A DNA stretch of 25,766 nt, taken from the IMG/VR virus record IMGVR_UViG_3300025590_000035, positions 1-25,766 of that record. One strand, given 5' to 3'. Below are positions 21,875 through 25,766 of the stretch, piece by piece. Below the pieces are notes generated by a model. That model was not told where the DNA came from. It did not search any database and saw nothing but the letters and a program-made list of their open reading frames with translations. Both the position numbers and the translations under genes were made by a program. The stretch is from a virus. Numbering within the stretch: the first letter of the stretch is position 1; the number at the start of each line of letters is the position of its first letter.

Positions 21875-22893
21875 TTAGACAGCATCGCCAAAACCTTTTT
21901 TGGTGTGAGGTGCGTGTAGCGTTTGAGCATGTTCAAGTCCTTGTGACCGCTGAACAGGCTCACTGTCATCGCATCTAAACCTCTTTCAAACAAGCGGCTG
22001 CATCCTTCATGGCGCAAGTCATGCCAGCGGATTTCACCTACACCGGCTTTCTCACGCGCTTTTCTGAAGGCATTTGACACGCTGTCGCCATCATATGGAA
22101 ATATAAACTTCTCTTCGCCAGACACGGAAATCTGCTTTTTGATAATTTCTACCGCTTCTGGCAGCAAAGGCACCCGCTCGTCACGTTTTTTCTTCGGGTG
22201 TTTACGCCGTCGAATTAACACCGATTCTTCACCCTCAGTCAGATCAAGATCATCCCACTCAAGACGCACAACCTCTGCTCTGCGCATTGCGGTATGAATA
22301 GCGAATCTAGCCAACTCAGCAATAGGCATTTTGGTGTAACCAACATTCGCCAGTATTAAATCTAGCTCCCTGTCGCTGCACCGCGTGTCTCTGTGATCGC
22401 TCTCACCAATGACACCGATACGCTTTAATGTTCTGTGCGCCTTCCGATACACTTCGAGGTCGTAGTCTAATTCCCACATATCTTTAGCAGTAGATAGGAT
22501 CACCCCAAGTTGAATCATCTCGCCCATCACCGTAGACGGGTGTCTACCTCTGCCTATGGCGTAGTCCATAATAGCCTTGGTAGTTAGGTCTTTTAACTTT
22601 AAACGGCCCAGAGATGAGCGTCTGAGGTACTCTATGTGATCGCTCTTAGTCCGACCCCACTTTTGTATAGGCCACAACTCAGATGAGTACCTGCGGCACA
22701 GCAACCCGAAATTTGTTTCTTCTTGGCAATACTCGCCACGCTCAATAGCGGCCTCAGTGTCTCTGGCCCACGCTTTGGCATCTTCTTTAAGGGTGAATGT
22801 CTTAGATATTGGCTTCTTCAGGTCAACGCGCCTTATTTGTGCCATGTGTCTGATAACACCTTTTGATGTCTTTTTCTTTGTAAATGTTGCCAT
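21871..22893 (-). CDS. int: Tyrosine integrase, probable dusA-targeting type
   Basis: A 340-aa recombinase. The N-terminal arm-binding region (about 1-60) has KGVIRHMAQIRR. The core-binding helical domain spans about 60-160. The catalytic set is R204 (AMRRAEV), a Lys-rich beta-hairpin (RRRKHPKKKRDERVPL), H291-R294 (WHDLRHEG), H317 (SGHKDL) and Y326 (RYTHL), all present. The length is normal. The start at 22893 lies 180 bp from a site that copies dusA, which marks it as a candidate dusA-associated integrase. It is transcribed toward the excisionase candidate, so the two transcripts collide. Integration would place it next to the rebuilt dusA, divergently. Confidence 0.95.
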   Translation of the reverse strand: MATFTKKKTSKGVIRHMAQIRRVDLKKPISKTFTLKEDAKAWARDTEAAIERGEYCQEETNFGLLCRRYSSELWPIQKWGRTKSDHIEYLRRSSLGRLKLKDLTTKAIMDYAIGRGRHPSTVMGEMIQLGVILSTAKDMWELDYDLEVYRKAHRTLKRIGVIGESDHRDTRCSDRELDLILANVGYTKMPIAELARFAIHTAMRRAEVVRLEWDDLDLTEGEESVLIRRRKHPKKKRDERVPLLPEAVEIIKKQISVSGEEKFIFPYDGDSVSNAFRKAREKAGVGEIRWHDLRHEGCSRLFERGLDAMTVSLFSGHKDLNMLKRYTHLTPKKVLAMLSN

Positions 22894-23022
22894 GCTAAAC
22901 TCGCCCTATAATTTGACTGTTTCTACAACAGTTTATTTATGTTTTTTATCTCAAAATTGCAACCTGAGTCACATCTTGAAAGGGCAGTGTACCGTTTTAC
23001 CCCGATCTGTAAAGGCAAGGAC

Positions 23023-23115
23023 ATGGAGCAGCATGGAGTTAAGTGCTTGAAAACAAAGAGAATTATTTCGGTTGCGCCGATGATGGCTTGTACAATACCC
23101 CTTATAAATCAATGA
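23023..23115 (+). other. attP core with replacement dusA 5' end (short in-frame ORF)
   Basis: A 30-codon frame starts with ATG at 23023, with AAGG 7 nt upstream. It reads into RIISVAPMMA and stops at TGA 23113-23115. SVAPMM is the conserved N-terminal motif of DusA (tRNA-dihydrouridine synthase A), where the bacterial gene continues DWTDRH. The nucleotide match GTTGCGCCGATGATGG (about 23071-23086) fits the known dusA insertion core, after which phage sequence diverges. On integration this ATG would drive a chimeric DusA, and the displaced host 5' part would meet the in-frame TGA. The exact crossover base cannot be read. Confidence 0.8.
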
Positions 23116-23120
23116 CTTAC
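23103..23120. repeat. 18-bp repeat TATAAATCAATGACTTAC (attP copy)
   Basis: This sequence recurs exactly, on the opposite strand, at 8771-8788 between the terminase genes. Here it directly follows the dusA-like core and overlaps one arm of the GCTTGTA/TACAAGC inverted repeat. Confidence 0.8.
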
Positions 23121-23150
23121 AAGCTAAATAGCAAATAAATCACATTTTTT

Positions 23151-25691
23151 TTAAATAGGACTAAATAAGGCACCTACTTTTCTTGCCTGCTCTGCCCTTT
23201 CTTCAGCTTCTGGGTCATCCTCGTCGTACAAAAGAGGCTTCACCACAGGGTCAACAAGGTTGCCCACCGGACTCACTATAGAAGGTGCCGTGAATCTGCT
23301 AAGACCCTCGTTGGCAGGATCGTACTGCAACCGTAACAGATTAACAGGGTTCAAGTAGTCGAGGGTTTCTGCGCCAGTTTCAATCACCCCTTGTACAGCG
23401 TTGCCAAACGAAGGGAGCATTGTTGAAAGCGTGTGATCCCGCAAAGCCTTTGAGGCTCTTGGCGCGTGTTTGCGCTCACGGGGACTCATCGTATTTCTGG
23501 CATCCCGCTCCGCGTAGATCGCATCGTAGTTCTTTTCGCCTGTGTCCGGTTCGGCTGCGGCGGCTGATCCAGCAAAACCGGCGGTTATTGTGCCTGCTGC
23601 TATTTCCGCCTTGTACTTCTCTACTCCATCGAGCCATTTCTGGTCAGCAACTTCATACCCATCTTTCCGTATGTTCATCGCCACAATTGCCTGGTCGTGA
23701 GTCATTAGCTTCCCAGACCGAGTTTTCGTGTTCCTGTACCTTTTATAGCTTTCGGGAAAGAAAACCTCAAAAGGCAGAGATTGCTCAAGACCGCCGTTAT
23801 CGTCACCAGGCATTCTATGTGAGTAGCTGTCGTGGTAATCGATTGGCTCGATACCCTTCGATGCGTCCACATTGTATGTGCTGATGCCTGAGTCCCCATA
23901 ATTTGCTCCTGCAAGTTCAGGGTCTTCGACTGCTTTGACCATCTCTTCGTAGCTAGGGAACCCTCGATCTCGATAGTGCGCTTTTTTCATAGTCGTCGTT
24001 AAGACTGTTCTCAGAGCGCCATGCTGGGGGTAGCCGTCTTTACCCATAATCTGGCTCATAGCTTCTGGGTGATCGAGTCCGACCCAATCTTTCATCGGAT
24101 ATGAAACAACTGTTGTCCCGTCTTTTTTCTTAGTGGTCTTTTTAAACGCTCTCACTTCTTCATCAAACTTTTTGACATCTGCAAGGTCTAGCTTTTGAAG
24201 TGCAGGTATTTGCTGAAACATCCCCTGTGCAATTGGCGTACTGAAATTGACAGAGTCCTCGCCCATAGCGTTATAAACACCAACGACATCGTTTTGAGTG
24301 GCTTCCGCAGCGTCCACTAATTTAGCGTGTTGGCCTTGAGCAATACCTTCTGCCGATGCCCACCCGCCGTTTTGACGGGTAAACTTCTTACCGGCCTGAA
24401 CGTCAACGTCTACTTTTTGACCACCGACCTGCGTCAAGTGTCCAAGGTCACTTCTGTCTCCGCGAACAGGCGCTATTGTTTTACCCTGCAAATCTTCTGG
24501 CGTTATTATTTTTCTTGGTGGTAGTTCAGTTGGGTTAAAGATCGTCTCAAAACCGTTTGCGTAGGCTTTTCGCTCTCTGTCAGCAAAAGCCTCATTTTCT
24601 TTCATCAGCTTGTTGTACTTATTAGTTGCGAGTTTTATCGCTCTTGGATTGTTGATCGAATCAGCCTTTAACATGCCCAGGTCTATTATTCGCTGACCAA
24701 TGTGGATCGCGTTTGCAACTGGGCCAGCTTCTGCATCCTGGGGAGCCAAGGCTGAAGCGGTAAACACAGCACCCAACGCAGTAGTACCCACGCTGGCTAA
24801 CAGGTTGTCGCTTTCACCATCATTAAACTGAGCATATTTCGACCGCACGTTTGAAGGGTCTAATGATATGTACGAATTAGGGTCTTGTTGGTATTTCGGG
24901 TTATCAAAGACCCCGTTTAGTTCGGTCATTAACGCATCACGTTTTTTCGTTTCCGCAGAGGTTGTGAAGTCTAAAGGGTTATAACTGATGTAATTTTCTA
25001 TTTGCTCTTGGGTAGCGTTCATGGGGGGTACTTCTTTTTTCGGCATACGCGCCCGAACACCATCGTCAATAGCTTTTACTTGCTCTCGTAACTCTGCCGA
25101 CCTTGCATCACCCGCTTTTGTTATGCCCGCACCTGATCCGTAGTTATTTTCAACTTCGTTCAGATATTTTATAGAGTTGTAGCCCTTGCCTTTAATTATG
25201 TTTCTGGCTTCATCTAGCATCATCCTGTTCTCAGGACTTTGAAGAAAATCTTCTCCCATCTCTGCATACAACTGATCTATTTCTTCAAGAATGTTGTTGA
25301 TCAGGAATTGATCATCATCGCTATTAAACGCTTTGTTATGACGTAGACCCTCAAAAACTTGATTGCTGTTACTCCAATCTCCAACGTCTGACATCTCTAG
25401 CGATTTGCCTAAACGCGCTTTTACAGGAATTATGTTTGCGCCTTCTCTAAAATTATCTCCTGAGTAGCGGCTTCCAGAACCTCGCGTGTCTTTCAAACGG
25501 TTGTTAGCTTGCTGATCTGTGCCTAAGTGAATACCCAAATCCACTTTGTCAGGGTCAACAGAATCAAAATCCGAGTGCGTCCCGTGATACAAATCTTCCG
25601 TGTACCCTTGATCCTGCGCCCTCTCCATACGGCGGGCCACGCTATTCTTTAAACTACCAGCGACGATATCAAATACAGATTTAGCCCCCAT
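23151..25691 (-). CDS. Large polyvalent/virion protein with ADP-ribosyltransferase-like domain
   Basis: An 846-aa protein. Residues about 32-70 (LYHGTHSDF, then DLGIHLGTDQQANNRL) and about 168-180 (GKGYNSIKYLNEV) plus 273-288 (SYISLDPSNVRSKY) match the ART fold seen in phage polyvalent proteins, with a helical insertion at about 185-265. A hydrophobic stretch follows at about 298-315. A central alpha/beta region (about 395-620, with GGWASAEGIAQGQ) is shared by large phage proteins but has no function known to me. The C-terminus has acidic and Ala-rich segments. The ATG at 25691 has GGAG upstream. The place, at the end of the late region on a circular map, suggests an ejected virion protein that modifies host targets. 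Confidence 0.72.
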   Translation of the reverse strand: MGAKSVFDIVAGSLKNSVARRMERAQDQGYTEDLYHGTHSDFDSVDPDKVDLGIHLGTDQQANNRLKDTRGSGSRYSGDNFREGANIIPVKARLGKSLEMSDVGDWSNSNQVFEGLRHNKAFNSDDDQFLINNILEEIDQLYAEMGEDFLQSPENRMMLDEARNIIKGKGYNSIKYLNEVENNYGSGAGITKAGDARSAELREQVKAIDDGVRARMPKKEVPPMNATQEQIENYISYNPLDFTTSAETKKRDALMTELNGVFDNPKYQQDPNSYISLDPSNVRSKYAQFNDGESDNLLASVGTTALGAVFTASALAPQDAEAGPVANAIHIGQRIIDLGMLKADSINNPRAIKLATNKYNKLMKENEAFADRERKAYANGFETIFNPTELPPRKIITPEDLQGKTIAPVRGDRSDLGHLTQVGGQKVDVDVQAGKKFTRQNGGWASAEGIAQGQHAKLVDAAEATQNDVVGVYNAMGEDSVNFSTPIAQGMFQQIPALQKLDLADVKKFDEEVRAFKKTTKKKDGTTVVSYPMKDWVGLDHPEAMSQIMGKDGYPQHGALRTVLTTTMKKAHYRDRGFPSYEEMVKAVEDPELAGANYGDSGISTYNVDASKGIEPIDYHDSYSHRMPGDDNGGLEQSLPFEVFFPESYKRYRNTKTRSGKLMTHDQAIVAMNIRKDGYEVADQKWLDGVEKYKAEIAAGTITAGFAGSAAAAEPDTGEKNYDAIYAERDARNTMSPRERKHAPRASKALRDHTLSTMLPSFGNAVQGVIETGAETLDYLNPVNLLRLQYDPANEGLSRFTAPSIVSPVGNLVDPVVKPLLYDEDDPEAEERAEQARKVGALFSPI

Positions 25692-25694
25692 TAA

Positions 25695-25766
25695 TTACTC
25701 CGCTAATGTTGTAGGTTTTTGACTTTCTGGTCTTGTCATATCTGTAAGAACTGCGTTTTGCTGCGC
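25695..25766 (-). CDS. C-terminus of a late gene, partial
   Basis: The last 23 codons of a minus-strand gene enter from the right edge and end with TAA at 25695-25697, 3 bp before the ART-like gene's ATG. The visible end is polar and ends PTTLAE. Too little is present to name it; the close spacing marks the same operon as the ART-like gene. Confidence 0.6.
   Translation of the reverse strand, partial: AQQNAVLTDMTRPESQKPTTLAE

Larger units (their letters stand above)
22894..23150. other. attP region between integrase and late gene
   Basis: 257 bp between the integrase start and the stop of the ART-like gene. It contains an inverted repeat ACTGTT-TCTAC-AACAGT (22916-22932) beside the integrase start, a plus-strand ribosome-binding site and ATG (23023), and the dusA-like core. 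A 7-bp inverted repeat GCTTGTA / TACAAGC (23086-23092, 23118-23124) follows the core. The repeat TATAAATCAATGACTTAC is at 23103-23120. Confidence 0.75.

Noticed and set aside
22757-23050. 97-aa plus-strand frame across the integrase start
   Set aside because: It is antisense to the integrase N-terminus and then crosses the attP region; the dusA-like frame in that region has a better start and meaning.
23420-23884. 154-aa plus-strand frame
   Set aside because: It is antisense to the ART-like gene, has Arg/Leu/Ser bias of a shadow frame and no ribosome-binding site.

Overview
The window is most of the genome of a temperate, tailed, double-stranded DNA phage, or a circular or episomal form of one. 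It is not bacterial chromosome: nearly every gene is a phage gene, and no rRNA, tRNA or CRISPR array was seen. The head module (portal, scaffold, DUF5309/SU10-type major capsid protein, SU10-type adaptor) points to a short-tailed phage related in its head genes to the SU10-like podoviruses. A tyrosine integrase and a phage attachment site that copies the 5' end of bacterial dusA point to lysogeny in a dusA-bearing bacterium. A gammaproteobacterium is my best guess, inferred from the dusA match and Shine-Dalgarno usage; the species cannot be read from the sequence.

Layout. (1) Positions 1-9203, minus strand: late operon read right to left, with terminase small and large subunits, portal, two small proteins, scaffold, major capsid, a strong terminator, a small protein, adaptor, and a long collagen-like tail fibre that runs off the left edge. 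(2) 9204-9378: promoter region. (3) 9379-9843, plus strand: one membrane-anchored small protein. (4) 9844-10480: about 640 bp of noncoding DNA where two transcription units converge. It is packed with ten copies of a 9-bp GCACAGG-type repeat around an AT-rich stretch, then four TTCC-N4-GGAA palindromes at about 20-bp spacing; it is the best candidate for a replication origin. (5) 10532-16001, minus strand: early operon with a Cro/YdaS-like regulator, an AEP primase-SF3 helicase fusion, zinc-ribbon proteins, a dNTP-hydrolase-like protein, a minimal cytosine-methyltransferase-like protein and small membrane proteins. (6) 16002-16124: divergent control region with an inverted repeat lying over a good promoter. 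(7) 16125-21874, plus strand: replication operon with a RecB-like nuclease with Fe-S cysteines (DUF2800), DUF2815, a small HTH-like protein, family A DNA polymerase with a DnaQ-type exonuclease, VRR-NUC, SNF2 helicase and an AlpA-like excisionase candidate. (8) 21871-22893, minus: integrase, converging on the excisionase candidate. (9) 22894-23150: attP. (10) 23151-25766, minus: an 846-aa protein with an ADP-ribosyltransferase-like N-terminus, and the end of another late gene. On a circular map this block would continue the late operon that leaves the left edge.

How it works together. The divergent 16.0-kb promoter region probably decides between the two early operons. The primase-helicase probably acts at the repeat array near 9.85-10.12 kb, with the family A polymerase, DUF2815 and nucleases completing replication and recombination. 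Late genes build the head and fibre and perhaps deliver the ART protein. Integration into dusA would break the host gene, but the phage carries its own ribosome-binding site, ATG and in-frame DusA-like codons next to the core, so a working chimeric dusA should be rebuilt beside the integrase gene. I see no lysis genes and no CI-type repressor; both may lie outside the window.
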